Source: Gp1-AA122 sp035631655 (GTDB lineage: Bacteria; Acidobacteriota; Terriglobia; Terriglobales; Acidobacteriaceae). Taken from it: 64,000 bases of DNA. Positions 56,544 to 64,000 of the stretch are shown piece by piece. The translations under genes were made by a program, and so were the position numbers. The notes below the pieces were generated by a model. The model was given only the letters and a program-made list of their open reading frames with translations. It was not told the origin of the DNA and made no database searches. The DNA is taken from positions 62,001 to 126,000 of the forward strand of contig DASQIH010000108.1 of NCBI GenBank assembly GCA_035631655.1. The letters run 5' to 3'. Within the stretch, counting starts at the first letter, position 1. Every line of letters starts with the position of its first letter.

Positions 56544-57454
56544 CGAAAGCTGCGCGCGGTTCGTTACTGGGTATCGAACATCTCGAAGCGGCTGAGATTC
56601 TCAGGCTGCTGAAGCTGGCCCGGCGCATGAATCCCGCCAAGCCGCGGCCCTTGCTCAAGGGCAAGCGCGTCATACTTCTGTTTTACGAGCCTTCCACTCG
56701 GACGCGCAGCTCCTTTGAAGTTGCTGCCAAATCCATGGGCGCGATGACAGTGTTGATTCATTCCAGTGGTTCGTCCATCGAAAAAGGCGAGTCGCTGCTG
56801 GACACTGGCTATACCCTGGGTGCGGTCGGCGCCGACGCCATCGTGCTTCGGCATCCCAACGCGGGCGCTCCCCACCTGATGGCCGCTAACCTTGATGTTC
56901 CCGTGATCAACGCCGGGGATGGCATGCATGAACATCCTTCGCAGGCGCTGCTCGATGCCTACACCATCCTGCGCCATAAGAAGAGCTTCAAAGGCCTGCA
57001 GGTGGCGATCGTAGGGGACATTTATCACAGCCGGGTTGCCCGCTCTGCCTGCCACCTGCTGAGCAAGTTCGGAGTGCGCGTGATCCTGTGCGGCCCGCCC
57101 GAATTCGTACCCGAAGTCGCCGCCACGCTGGCTCCTGGAATCCGCGTCACTCGGCACCTGGAAGAAGCCGTCCGGGGAGCCGATGTCATCATGCTGTTGC
57201 GCGTGCAGAAGGAGAGACTGGCTGGTCGCAAGATCAAGCTGGAAGATTACATCGCGCGTTATCAGATGACGGCGGCGCGCCTGAAGCTCGCCAAACGCGA
57301 TGCCGTTGTTATGCATCCCGGGCCGATTATCCGGGGTCTGGAGTTGACCGGCGAGGTTGCCGATTGTCCTCAGTCGGTGATCGTGCAGGAAGTGGCCAAC
57401 GGAGTCCCGGTTCGCATGGCAATTCTGGCGAGAGCCATGGGAAAGGCGAGATAA
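56540..57454 (+). CDS. pyrB: Aspartate carbamoyltransferase catalytic subunit
   Basis: 304 residues; makes carbamoyl-aspartate in pyrimidine synthesis. Motifs: FYEPSTRTRSSFEVAAKSMG (carbamoyl phosphate), HPSQALLDAYTI, VAIVGDIYHSRVARSACHLL and VVMHPGPIIRG. No pyrI regulatory subunit is adjacent, so a simple trimer is likely. The start ATG at 56540 is the last element of an AACGACC-type short repeat (56513-56542, CCAACGACCGATGACCAACG), and the region between pyrR and pyrB seems to be built from it. Confidence 0.96.
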   Translation: MTKAARGSLLGIEHLEAAEILRLLKLARRMNPAKPRPLLKGKRVILLFYEPSTRTRSSFEVAAKSMGAMTVLIHSSGSSIEKGESLLDTGYTLGAVGADAIVLRHPNAGAPHLMAANLDVPVINAGDGMHEHPSQALLDAYTILRHKKSFKGLQVAIVGDIYHSRVARSACHLLSKFGVRVILCGPPEFVPEVAATLAPGIRVTRHLEEAVRGADVIMLLRVQKERLAGRKIKLEDYIARYQMTAARLKLAKRDAVVMHPGPIIRGLELTGEVADCPQSVIVQEVANGVPVRMAILARAMGKAR

Positions 57455-57489
57455 GCCACGGATTCACACGGATGAACACGGATAATCTG
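57455..57489. repeat. CACGGAT dispersed repeat (copy 4)
   Basis: GCCACGGATTCACACGGA then TGAACACGGATAA, right after the pyrB stop (57452-57454). Confidence 0.85.
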
Positions 57490-57529
57490 GCTGTGGCGTT
57501 GCAAATTGAAGGCGGTCGGCCACAGCTCC

Positions 57530-57608
57530 GAAGGGGCGCGAATCGTTAGCACCGCGCGTAAGCGCGGGGTAGTAAGAGGAATGTGCCAGCGGCGTAGGCG
57601 CGGCACCA
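57530..57608. repeat. GTTAGC...CCGCG dispersed repeat upstream of pyrC
   Basis: GCGAATCGTTAGCACCGCGC then GTAAGCGCGGGGTAGTAAG and CAGCGGCGTAGGCGCGGCACC. The order of blocks matches the element at 60800-60885. It ends eight bases before the pyrC ATG. Confidence 0.75.
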
Positions 57609-57615
57609 AGCCATC

Positions 57616-58920
57616 ATGGCGCAAAACAAAACACCATCGCTCCTGATCAAAGGTGGTCACCTCATTGATCCCGCTTCGAAGATCGATGCACCCATGGATG
57701 TCCTGCTGCGCGACGGTCACGTTGCGGAGGTCGGCCCGCCCAACAAAATTCGTGGCAGCGCCGACGAGAAATTCGATGCTCGTGGTCTGATCGTGGCCCC
57801 TGGCTTCATCGACTTGCATGTCCACCTGCGCGAGCCGGGTCAGAGCCACAAAGAAACGATTGCCACCGGAACCACGGCGGCGGCCGCGGGCGGATTCACG
57901 GCGGTATGCTGCATGCCGAATACGTCGCCGGTGGTCGATTCTCCGGAGTGGGTGAACTGGCTTCGCCAGCCTGAGCGCGGCGCGGTGGTGAATGTTTTCC
58001 CCATCGCAGCCGCGACTCATCACAGCAAGGGCGCCGTGCTGACCGATTTCCGCGCCTTGCAGGAGGCGGGAGCGGTAGCCGTGACTGACGACGGCAAGCC
58101 CATCCTCGACGAAGCAGTTATGCGTGAGGCTCTGCGCACGGGCGCCCAGTTGAACCTTCCCGTGATCCAGCACGCGGAAGACACGCGCTTGACCGAGCAT
58201 GGCTCCATGCACGAAGGACCGACTTCGTTCCGTCTCGGTCTGCGCGGCATGTCAGTCGCCGCTGAGGCAGCCGTTGTTGACCGCGATGTGCAATTGGCGC
58301 AACTCACCGGCGGCCGGTTGCACATCGCGCACCTGTCCACCGCCGAGGCCTTAAAGGCCGTACGTCGTGGCAAGCGTTCCAAGGTGCGGGTGAGCTGCGA
58401 AATCACGCCTCATCATTTCACGCTCATTGACGAGAACGTGGGCGACTACAACACGAATTTCAAGATGAACCCGCCCCTGCGTTCGGCGTTCGACCGCGAA
58501 GCCATCCTGGTTGCCTTGGCGGATGGCACCGTGGACGCCATCGCCACCGATCATGCGCCGCACGCGTTGCACGAAAAGCATGTGGAGTTTGAGCGCGCCC
58601 CCTTCGGCGTCATAGGCCTGGAAACGGCGCTAGGGTTGGCAATCACTCAACTACACCGCGGGCAGAAGATTCCGTTGTCTCGCATCGTGGAGCTGTTTAC
58701 TGTCGGCCCAGCGCGAGTTTTAGACTTACGAGGCCGCGGCACTCTGGCTCGCGGCAGTTATGCCGACGTCACAATTTTCGATCCGAAGAAGCGCTGGACC
58801 TTCGAGGCAGCCAAGTCGCGTTCCAAATCCCGTAACACGCCCTTCGACGGCTGGCAGCTAACCGGGAAGGTGGTGGCGACGATAGTGGGCGGGAAGATTG
58901 TGCACCGTGCAGACAGATGA
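57616..58920 (+). CDS. pyrC: Dihydroorotase
   Basis: A 434-residue zinc amidohydrolase closing the dihydroorotate ring; type I (long) class. Motifs: FIDLHVHLREPGQSHKETIA (HxH metal site), VCCMPNTSPVVDSPEWV, VIQHAEDTRLTEHG, HIAHLSTAEAL, CEITPHHFTL and ATDHAPHAL (final Asp ligand). The C-terminal PKKRWTFEAAKSRSKSRNTPFDG is typical. Placed after pyrR and pyrB on the same strand; the 161-base gap with two repeat elements may carry a second promoter or a terminator. Confidence 0.96.
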   Translation: MAQNKTPSLLIKGGHLIDPASKIDAPMDVLLRDGHVAEVGPPNKIRGSADEKFDARGLIVAPGFIDLHVHLREPGQSHKETIATGTTAAAAGGFTAVCCMPNTSPVVDSPEWVNWLRQPERGAVVNVFPIAAATHHSKGAVLTDFRALQEAGAVAVTDDGKPILDEAVMREALRTGAQLNLPVIQHAEDTRLTEHGSMHEGPTSFRLGLRGMSVAAEAAVVDRDVQLAQLTGGRLHIAHLSTAEALKAVRRGKRSKVRVSCEITPHHFTLIDENVGDYNTNFKMNPPLRSAFDREAILVALADGTVDAIATDHAPHALHEKHVEFERAPFGVIGLETALGLAITQLHRGQKIPLSRIVELFTVGPARVLDLRGRGTLARGSYADVTIFDPKKRWTFEAAKSRSKSRNTPFDGWQLTGKVVATIVGGKIVHRADR

Positions 58921-58935
58921 ACTCTTGGGCGGATT

Positions 58936-59466
58936 ATGAGTGGCCGAGTCCGACGAGTGCCAGCAGTTTCAGGGATTGAGCTTCATATTTTGGCGAAAAG
59001 GGAGTGGTGGCCTCTGATTTTCCTCCCAGTGTGGCTCACGTTTTGGACTTTTGGTGGAATCATAGCAATGAGGTGGATCATATATCCGGGGCCCTCAACG
59101 CCCCGTGCATTTATCTCCTTGTGGCTCGTCGGTTGGGTATTCGGCGAGGCGTGGGCGGTATATCAGTGGCTATGGACTGCTTTCGGAAAGGAAATCGTCA
59201 AGGTCCACAAAGGAGCTCTGACAATCGAGCGGGCCATCCTGGGTTATGGTCGGAGCAGGAGTTTCCCGATTGGTACAATATCGAACCTTCGAGCGAGTGG
59301 GTTTTTCCCTTCGGAATCGTATTGGGGAAATTACCTCACGCAAACGAAACTTGGAGGAGGAACGGTAGCTTTTGACAGTGTGGGTAAAATTCAGCGCTTC
59401 GCTATTCAGTTGTTCGAGTCCGACGCACAAGAGGTAGTTCGCGAACTGCGGCCTTATTTACCCTAG
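58936..59466 (+). CDS. Small membrane protein, PH-like C-terminal domain
   Basis: 176 residues: a short cytosolic N-terminus, two membrane segments (WWPLIFLPVWLTFWTFGGII and RAFISLWLVGWVFGEAWAVY), and a beta-rich cytosolic domain (GKEIVKVHKGALTIERAILG, FPIGTISNLRASGF, RFAIQLFESDAQEVV) that resembles bacterial PH-like proteins of unknown ligand. It begins 15 bases after pyrC but has a weak ribosome-binding site and no obvious link with pyrimidine synthesis. Confidence 0.75.
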   Translation: MSGRVRRVPAVSGIELHILAKREWWPLIFLPVWLTFWTFGGIIAMRWIIYPGPSTPRAFISLWLVGWVFGEAWAVYQWLWTAFGKEIVKVHKGALTIERAILGYGRSRSFPIGTISNLRASGFFPSESYWGNYLTQTKLGGGTVAFDSVGKIQRFAIQLFESDAQEVVRELRPYLP

Positions 59467-59501
59467 CTTGCGGGATTCCTGGATCCTTCAATCGAAAACC
59501 G

Positions 59502-60725
59502 TCAGTTGCTCAGGATCCCCATTCTCTTTCCCGCCTTTTTCAGCACGTCCAGCGCCTGTTCCAGTTCTTCCCTTGTGTGCGTTGCGGTCATGATGGTGCG
59601 AATGCGCGCCTTGCCTTCGGGCACTGTGGGAAACGCGATCCCCGTGCCGAGCACGCCTTCCTTGAACAGTTCGCGGGAGAATTCCATGGTGAGCTTGCCA
59701 TCGCCGATGATGATGGGCGTGATGGGTGTTTCGCTGGCTGGCGTGTTCACGCCACCGATATTGAATCCCAGATTGCCGAGTTCCTTCTTAAAGAACCGGG
59801 TGTTCTCCCAAAGCTTTTCAATGCGCTCCGGTTCCTGCTCGAGTACGTCAAACGCAGCGATGCAGGTTGCGGCCACAGAGGGTGGATGCGAGGTCGAGAA
59901 TAGGAACGGACGGGCCCGATGGTAGAGGAAATCGATCAGATCGCGCGAGCCACAGACGTATCCCCCCAATGCTCCGATGGCTTTGGACAGTGTTCCCACC
60001 TGGACGTCCACGCGTCCGTGCACTTTGAAGTGATCGACGGTCCCGCGACCGTTCCGGCCCAGGACTCCAGAGGCGTGCGCGTCGTCCACCATCATGATGG
60101 CGCCGTATTTCTCGGCCAGGTCGCACAAGCCGGGCAGCGCTCCGATATCGCCATCCATGGAAAAAACACCATCGGTGATCAACAGTTTTCGCCCGGGTTG
60201 ATCCTTCACGCTAGCCAGGTGCTCTTCCGCATGAGCCAAATCCTTGTGCCGGAAGACGAGGATCTTAGCCCGCGACAGGCGAGCTCCGTCGATGATGGAG
60301 GCATGATTCAATTCATCCGAAATAATGAAATCTTCTTTGCCGAGGATGGCTGAAACAGTGCCTGCATTGGCCGCAAAGCCTGATTGGAAGACGACGCACG
60401 CCTCCACGTTCTTAAAGCGCGCAATCTTCTCCTCCAGTTGCATATGAATCTTCATGGTCCCCGCGATGGTGCGCACTGCGCCGGAGCCAACACCATACTT
60501 GCGAGTAGCGTCCAGCGCCGCCTCTCGCAATTTGAGATGCGTGGTCAGCCCGAGGTAATTGTTCGAGGCCAAGTTGATTACCTTCTTGCCGTCAAACGTG
60601 CAGACCGGGGCCTGTTCGTCTTCCAACACGCGCAGCCGGAAGTGTGTGCCCTTTGCCTTGAGATCGTTCAGTTGGTCGGTCAGATAGGAGAGAGGATTGG
60701 TGCGGGTGGGAGTTGAAGTTGGCAT
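59502..60725 (-). CDS. kbl: Glycine C-acetyltransferase (2-amino-3-ketobutyrate CoA ligase)
   Basis: A 407-residue PLP enzyme of the alpha-oxoamine synthase family. The ATG at 60725 begins MPTSTPTRTNPLSYLTDQLN; longer readings are unlikely. Motifs: VINLASNNYLGLTTHLKLRE, GSGAVRTIAGTMKIHMQLEE, MMVDDAHASGVLGRNGRGT (cofactor His/Asp), TLSKAIGALGGYV (Schiff-base Lys). It works with Tdh: threonine to 2-amino-3-ketobutyrate, then to glycine and acetyl-CoA. tdh lies upstream on the same strand, 173 bases away with a repeat element between. Confidence 0.95.
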   Translation of the reverse strand: MPTSTPTRTNPLSYLTDQLNDLKAKGTHFRLRVLEDEQAPVCTFDGKKVINLASNNYLGLTTHLKLREAALDATRKYGVGSGAVRTIAGTMKIHMQLEEKIARFKNVEACVVFQSGFAANAGTVSAILGKEDFIISDELNHASIIDGARLSRAKILVFRHKDLAHAEEHLASVKDQPGRKLLITDGVFSMDGDIGALPGLCDLAEKYGAIMMVDDAHASGVLGRNGRGTVDHFKVHGRVDVQVGTLSKAIGALGGYVCGSRDLIDFLYHRARPFLFSTSHPPSVAATCIAAFDVLEQEPERIEKLWENTRFFKKELGNLGFNIGGVNTPASETPITPIIIGDGKLTMEFSRELFKEGVLGTGIAFPTVPEGKARIRTIMTATHTREELEQALDVLKKAGKRMGILSN

Positions 60726-60799
60726 AACAGCGAATAGTTTAATACTCCCCACACGAATACGGGAGACCAGCACGAATACAGAAGACCCAGTGCTCGAGC

Positions 60800-60885
60800 C
60801 GCGGAGCGGCGACATTCGTTAGCCCACCGCGTAAGGTGGCAGAGCATTAACAAAAATGGGCAAGCCGCGCAGGGGCGGCACCCGC
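60800..60885. repeat. ATTCGTTAGCCCACCGCG dispersed repeat between tdh and kbl
   Basis: GCGACATTCGTTAGCCCACC then GCGTAAGGTGGCAGAG and GCAAGCCGCGCAGGGGCGGC. Matches the element at 57530-57608 in block order, with different arm details. It separates kbl (59502-60725) from tdh. Confidence 0.75.
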
Positions 60886-60898
60886 CTGAATTGCACCC

Positions 60899-61951
60899 TC
60901 ACTTTGCCCCGTTCGGGTACAACAGGATCTTGCTCGCTTCTCCGGTGGTCAGCCGTTCCATTCCTTTGGTGAAATCCGTCATGGACATGCGATCCGTAAT
61001 TGCCGGGTGCAGATCGAGTTTGCCGCTCTTGAGCAGGGCCGTCATCTGATACCAGGTCTGGTATATGCGGCGGCCATTGATTCCCTGGATGGTGAGCCCC
61101 TTGAAAATGATGTCTTCGGAGAAGTTCAGCGAGACCGGCTTGGAGGTGAGGCCGAGGAGAGAAATTCTGCCGCCGCGTCGCACGATGTCGAAGGCGGTTC
61201 GGATCGCGTTGGGATGGCCCGCCATCTCCAGTACAACATCGACTCCCAGCCCGCCAGTTCGCTCCATCACAATCGAGCGCACGTCTTCTTTAGAAGGATC
61301 GAGCACCAGGTCAGCTTTCATTTGTTTCGCGATGCCGCGCCGATGATCGTTGACTTCGATAGCGAACACCCGCGCCGCCCCTACTGCCCGAGCCACGGCG
61401 ATGGCGAACAATCCGATGGGACCGCATCCGGTGATGGCCACGGTTTTGGCCGCGATTTCTCCTGCCAGTACGGTGTGCACTGCGTTGCCGAGGGGATCCA
61501 AAATCGACGCGTACTCCTGGGGGATGGCGGGATCCAGCTTCCAGATATTCGACTCAGGAATGCGCACGTATTCGGCGAAGGCGCCGTCGGCGTCGACCCC
61601 AATAATCTTCACGAACTGGCAGATGTGCGCTTCGCCGGTACGGCATTGCAGGCACTTGCCGCAGGCGACGTGCATTTCCGCGGAAACGAAATCGCCTTCC
61701 TTGACACTGGTGACCTCGTCGCCATAGGCAACCACTTCCCCACAGAATTCGTGTCCCGGAATCAGTGGCGGGTGGATGCGCCCCTGCGCCCAGCGGTCCC
61801 AGTTGTAAATGTGCAGATCGGTTCCACAGATGGATGCAACCTTGACCCTGACCAACACGTCGGTTCGACCAATTTTGGGAAGAGCAACGTCGCGAATCTC
61901 GATTCCCGGCTTCGCTTGCGGCTTGACTACCGCCAGCATGGTATCGGGCAT
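60899..61951 (-). CDS. tdh: L-threonine 3-dehydrogenase
   Basis: A 350-residue zinc-dependent NAD dehydrogenase. The ATG at 61951 has AAGGTGG upstream and opens MPDTMLAVVKPQAKPG. Catalytic zinc and substrate motifs: VKVASICGTDLHIYNWDRW and PGHEFCGEVVAYG; structural zinc: CGKCLQCRTGEAHIC (four Cys); NAD fold: VAITGCGPIGLFAIAVARAV. It oxidises threonine to 2-amino-3-ketobutyrate, which Kbl then cleaves. Confidence 0.96.
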   Translation of the reverse strand: MPDTMLAVVKPQAKPGIEIRDVALPKIGRTDVLVRVKVASICGTDLHIYNWDRWAQGRIHPPLIPGHEFCGEVVAYGDEVTSVKEGDFVSAEMHVACGKCLQCRTGEAHICQFVKIIGVDADGAFAEYVRIPESNIWKLDPAIPQEYASILDPLGNAVHTVLAGEIAAKTVAITGCGPIGLFAIAVARAVGAARVFAIEVNDHRRGIAKQMKADLVLDPSKEDVRSIVMERTGGLGVDVVLEMAGHPNAIRTAFDIVRRGGRISLLGLTSKPVSLNFSEDIIFKGLTIQGINGRRIYQTWYQMTALLKSGKLDLHPAITDRMSMTDFTKGMERLTTGEASKILLYPNGAK

Positions 61952-62018
61952 GAACGCCACCTTAGGAGTGCGGAATAAAGACAATCAAAACTATTAAGTC
62001 TAACATCCATTTCGGAGG

Positions 62019-62588
62019 CTAGGTCCCCCGCGGACTCGATGGCCCTCTCCTCCGTTCCGCTATGGGCTGGCGGTTGAATTCTTCTGATTTACCTCGCGGA
62101 ATACTCAGCGACTTCCATTCTCCGGAGCGCAGGTGCTTGGCCAGGAATACGATCTGTCCTACGTGATAAGCGTAGTGCGCGATCTGCCGGTTGATCGCCT
62201 GCAGGACCGTGTGGGGCTCCCCCCGGATAGTGACGGTGCGCGTCACATCCTCCGGTTTGAGAGACTCGATCGCAGACAGAACGCCCGCCCACCCTTGCTC
62301 CCACCAGCGCATGACCTCGGCGCGCGTGGTGTGCGCAGTGATCTCGAATTCCTGGTCGCGGTGCCGGTCCGGTTTTTCGCCGTCGCTGGTCAGGAAGTCG
62401 GTGAAGCGCGAGCGCATGTTGCCCGCTAAGTGCTTGATAATGATGGCGACTGAATTAGACTCAGGATCCAGAGTGACGAAGAGTTCTTCGTCTTTCAGTT
62501 GGGCAATGGCGCCTTCGCCCAGCCGTTTGTGTCCGCGAAACTGGCGGCGAGCCTCTTCGAGGTAGTGACCAGCGAGTGAGTCTGTCAC
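62019..62588 (-). CDS. DinB-family protein, DUF1572 type
   Basis: 189 residues starting at GTG 62588 (VTDSLAGHYLEEARRQFRGH). Four-helix bundle with SNSVAIIIKHLAGNMRSRFT (His in helix 2) and QAINRQIAHYAYHVGQIVFL (paired His in helix 4), as in DUF1572/DinB proteins. No signal peptide. The stop of the small membrane protein gene lies two bases upstream, so the two are translated together. Function unknown; metal-dependent thiol-transferase-like activities exist in related DinB proteins. Confidence 0.87.
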   Translation of the reverse strand: MTDSLAGHYLEEARRQFRGHKRLGEGAIAQLKDEELFVTLDPESNSVAIIIKHLAGNMRSRFTDFLTSDGEKPDRHRDQEFEITAHTTRAEVMRWWEQGWAGVLSAIESLKPEDVTRTVTIRGEPHTVLQAINRQIAHYAYHVGQIVFLAKHLRSGEWKSLSIPRGKSEEFNRQPIAERRRGPSSPRGT

Positions 62589-62590
62589 AG

Positions 62591-62923
62591 CTAATCCATT
62601 CCAACTGACGGAGAGATTGCAGTTCCGGTTGCGGTCGGGGCCTGCAGTTCCAGTTCGATGCCCCCGATCCACTTGGAGATCAGGTTGTAAACCCAGGCGC
62701 CAAAAGCACCCATCAGGAATCCAAATACCCCGTAGAAGACCGGCAGAAAAAGCGAGAAGACAACAAAAACGAGGGACGAGACCTGGTCCGTTTTCGATTC
62801 TGCGAACGCTCCGACCACGGCAGCGAGCAGAAAAAACGGCATCAAGACGATTCCTATGGCCGCCTGAATCGCACCCACAACTTTCGCGCACGAAAGCACA
62901 CCTACGGATCTGATGACATGCAT
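62591..62923 (-). CDS. Small membrane protein, DUF3566-like
   Basis: 110 residues with two hydrophobic segments (CAKVVGAIQAAIGIVLMPFF and SLVFVVFSLFLPVFYGVFGF) and a third at GAFGAWVYNLISKWIGGIEL. The pattern (GAIQAAIGIVLMPFFL, VFSLFLPVFYGVFGFLMG, AFGAWVYNLISKWIGGIELE) is that of small conserved transmembrane proteins of the DUF3566 type. The ATG at 62923 has GGAGGAG upstream. Twenty-five bases separate it from the hyuB-type gene and two bases from the DinB gene; the three probably form an operon. Confidence 0.8.
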   Translation of the reverse strand: MHVIRSVGVLSCAKVVGAIQAAIGIVLMPFFLLAAVVGAFAESKTDQVSSLVFVVFSLFLPVFYGVFGFLMGAFGAWVYNLISKWIGGIELELQAPTATGTAISPSVGMD

Positions 62924-62948
62924 GCTTCACACTCCTCCGCCGGTCAAC

Positions 62949-64000
62949 TTATTTCCGCATACTCCCGAAACCGCCCGCCCCTGGTGTTTCGATCCGAATC
63001 CGCTCTCCCTGACGCAAGCGTACGTTGAACTTGCCCGGCAGATCCTCTCTCGAACCGTTTGGACGGAGAATCTGTGCCCCACCAGGCTTGCCATCGGCAC
63101 CGCCGTCCAGCCCGTAAGGTCCGCGGGTACGACGGTCCGCCAGCAAGGTGACTTCCGCATCGCCGAGCACTTCTATCTCGCGCACGATGCCGTCTCCACC
63201 GGTGTATCTTCCCGCACCGCCGCTGCCCGGCCGCAGCGAATAGCGACAGACTCGCAAGGGATAGGCGTACTCCAGGGCCTCTGCCGGAGTGTTCAGAGAA
63301 TTCGTCATGTGCGTATGTACACCCGAAACGCCCGCTTTCGTCGGCCGTGCGCCCATCCCGCCCGCAACCGTCTCGTAATATGCAAACGGTTCTCCCGTAC
63401 GTGGATCGAGCCCGCCGATAGTCAGGTTGTTCATGGTTCCAGATGCTGCCGCCGGGATGCGATCGGGAATAGCCTGAGCCAACGCGCGTAACAGCACGTC
63501 GACTATGCGTTGCGATGTTTCCACATTGCCGCCAGCGACCGCCGCTGGCGGACGCGCATTCACCACCGTACCAGCCGGAGCGATCACACGAATGGGGCGC
63601 ATAAGGCCCGCAGTCGCCGGCACATCCTCCGCCAGCAAGCAGCGAAACACGTAGAAGCAGGCCGAGTAAGTGATGGCTTCAACCGCGTTGATGCTGCCCT
63701 CGACCTGGGGATCACTGCCAGTGAAATCGACAACCGCAGCCGGCTGTGTGGGGACGGGTCTCCGACCCGCCCTGGTCCCGCCTCTGTTGAAATTCACCCG
63801 AGCCACAATCCGCACCGGCCGGTCACTCACGCCATCGCTGTCCAAGAAATCCTCGGCCCGAAACGTTCCTGGGGGCACCTGCTCCAGAAACGCCTGCATC
63901 ATCTCTTCAGAATAATCGAGCAAATTCTTGGACGCGCGCTCGACCCGGCCGATTCCATATCGCGAACAGATTTCGCGCAGTCGTGCGGCGCCGGTATGAC
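62949..64000 (-). CDS. hyuB: Hydantoinase B/oxoprolinase family protein, partial
   Basis: The open frame continues without a stop to the window end, so the 5' part is missing; about 350 codons are present. The fragment covers the C-terminal two thirds of a HyuB-type protein: VERASKNLLDYSEEMM, VDFTGSDPQVEGSINAVEAI, MRPIRVIAPAGTVVNARPPA, AVAGGNVETSQRIVDVLLRA, YYETVAGGMGARPTKAGVSG, HTHMTNSLNTPAEALEYAYP and SGGAGRYTGGDGIVREIEVL. HyuB works with HyuA in ATP-dependent opening of hydantoin or 5-oxoproline rings. An unusual insert RGGTRAGRRPVPTQP sits before AAVVDFTGSD and is encoded by a dispersed repeat. Confidence 0.92.
   Translation of the reverse strand, partial: HTGAARLREICSRYGIGRVERASKNLLDYSEEMMQAFLEQVPPGTFRAEDFLDSDGVSDRPVRIVARVNFNRGGTRAGRRPVPTQPAAVVDFTGSDPQVEGSINAVEAITYSACFYVFRCLLAEDVPATAGLMRPIRVIAPAGTVVNARPPAAVAGGNVETSQRIVDVLLRALAQAIPDRIPAAASGTMNNLTIGGLDPRTGEPFAYYETVAGGMGARPTKAGVSGVHTHMTNSLNTPAEALEYAYPLRVCRYSLRPGSGGAGRYTGGDGIVREIEVLGDAEVTLLADRRTRGPYGLDGGADGKPGGAQILRPNGSREDLPGKFNVRLRQGERIRIETPGAGGFGSMRK
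63740..63780. repeat. GTGTGG...CCCG repeat inside hyuB-type gene
   Basis: CTGTGTGGGGACGGGTCTCC then GACCCGCCCTGGTCCCGCC. Same layout as the element at 4885-4941 and as the hemH start. Here it is in frame in the coding sequence and gives a Gly/Arg/Pro-rich insert. Confidence 0.75.

Noticed and set aside
1..64000. tRNA or rRNA genes
   Set aside because: No T-loop (GGTTCGAATC-like) with matching acceptor stem and no conserved rRNA segment was found by eye; a tRNAscan run would settle this.

Overview
The window is a GC-rich chromosomal segment that most resembles an Acidobacteriota (Terriglobia-type) genome. No 16S gene is present, so this rests on context. The signs are an acidobacterial-type VWFA-domain protein, a Ser/Thr kinase fused to TolB-like propeller repeats, an M49-like secreted peptidase, several small conserved proteins, and many families of short dispersed palindromic repeats between genes. 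About 55 genes can be supported. I saw no rRNA, tRNA, CRISPR array, prophage or intact insertion sequence.

Layout. 0.1-9 kb: adenosine deaminase, a secreted amidohydrolase, a racemase with an ACT-domain partner, a radical SAM enzyme, a DinB protein, a YIP1 membrane protein, an orphan OppF-type ATPase, a DMT transporter and rpe. 9-15.5 kb: a BamD-like lipoprotein, a long response regulator with a disordered tail, a DUF1326 protein and small secreted proteins. 15.6-19.2 kb: an RNA-centred island with cspA, a four-gene set (basic 52-aa protein, degenerate receiver, RRM protein, charged 78-aa protein) and a DEAD-box helicase. 19.2-21.8 kb: a decayed region with a pilin-like chimera, a pseudogene, a transposase remnant and a truncated gene. 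21.8-31.3 kb: PD40 kinase, class III aminotransferase, PASTA protein, and the rsmB/fmt/def/aroC group. 31.5-43.2 kb: LuxR-type regulator, HAD hydrolase, glycine-zipper lipoprotein, YhaM-like HD exonuclease, SurA-like isomerase, M49-like and M1 peptidases, a SpoIIE phosphatase and a peptidase-MA protein. 43-50 kb: a mosaic pseudogene, a possible structured RNA before a diguanylate cyclase, a VWFA protein and the haem genes hemE-hemH-hemY. 50-59.5 kb: a Met/His-rich secreted protein, a CDP-alcohol phosphotransferase/GtrA pair, a GH3 hydrolase with a lipoprotein, a zinc-ribbon membrane protein and pyrR-pyrB-pyrC. 59.5-64 kb: kbl and tdh (threonine to glycine), a DinB/DUF1572 gene, a small membrane protein and a hyuB-type gene cut by the window end.

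Most genes are housekeeping or envelope genes in short runs. The unusual content is threefold. First, the cold-shock/RNA-chaperone island contains two genes joined by ATGA overlaps and a receiver lacking its phospho-acceptor Asp. Second, a small-protein family shares a C-terminal motif (LGDxAR ... KARVxWEN) and appears as one secreted form, one pilin-headed form and one broken copy. Third, at least seven dispersed repeat families occur, and some copies have entered genes: one supplies the hemH start, one an in-frame insert in the hyuB product, and one the stop codons of two convergent genes.

All family assignments come from reading motifs by eye. No database search was run.
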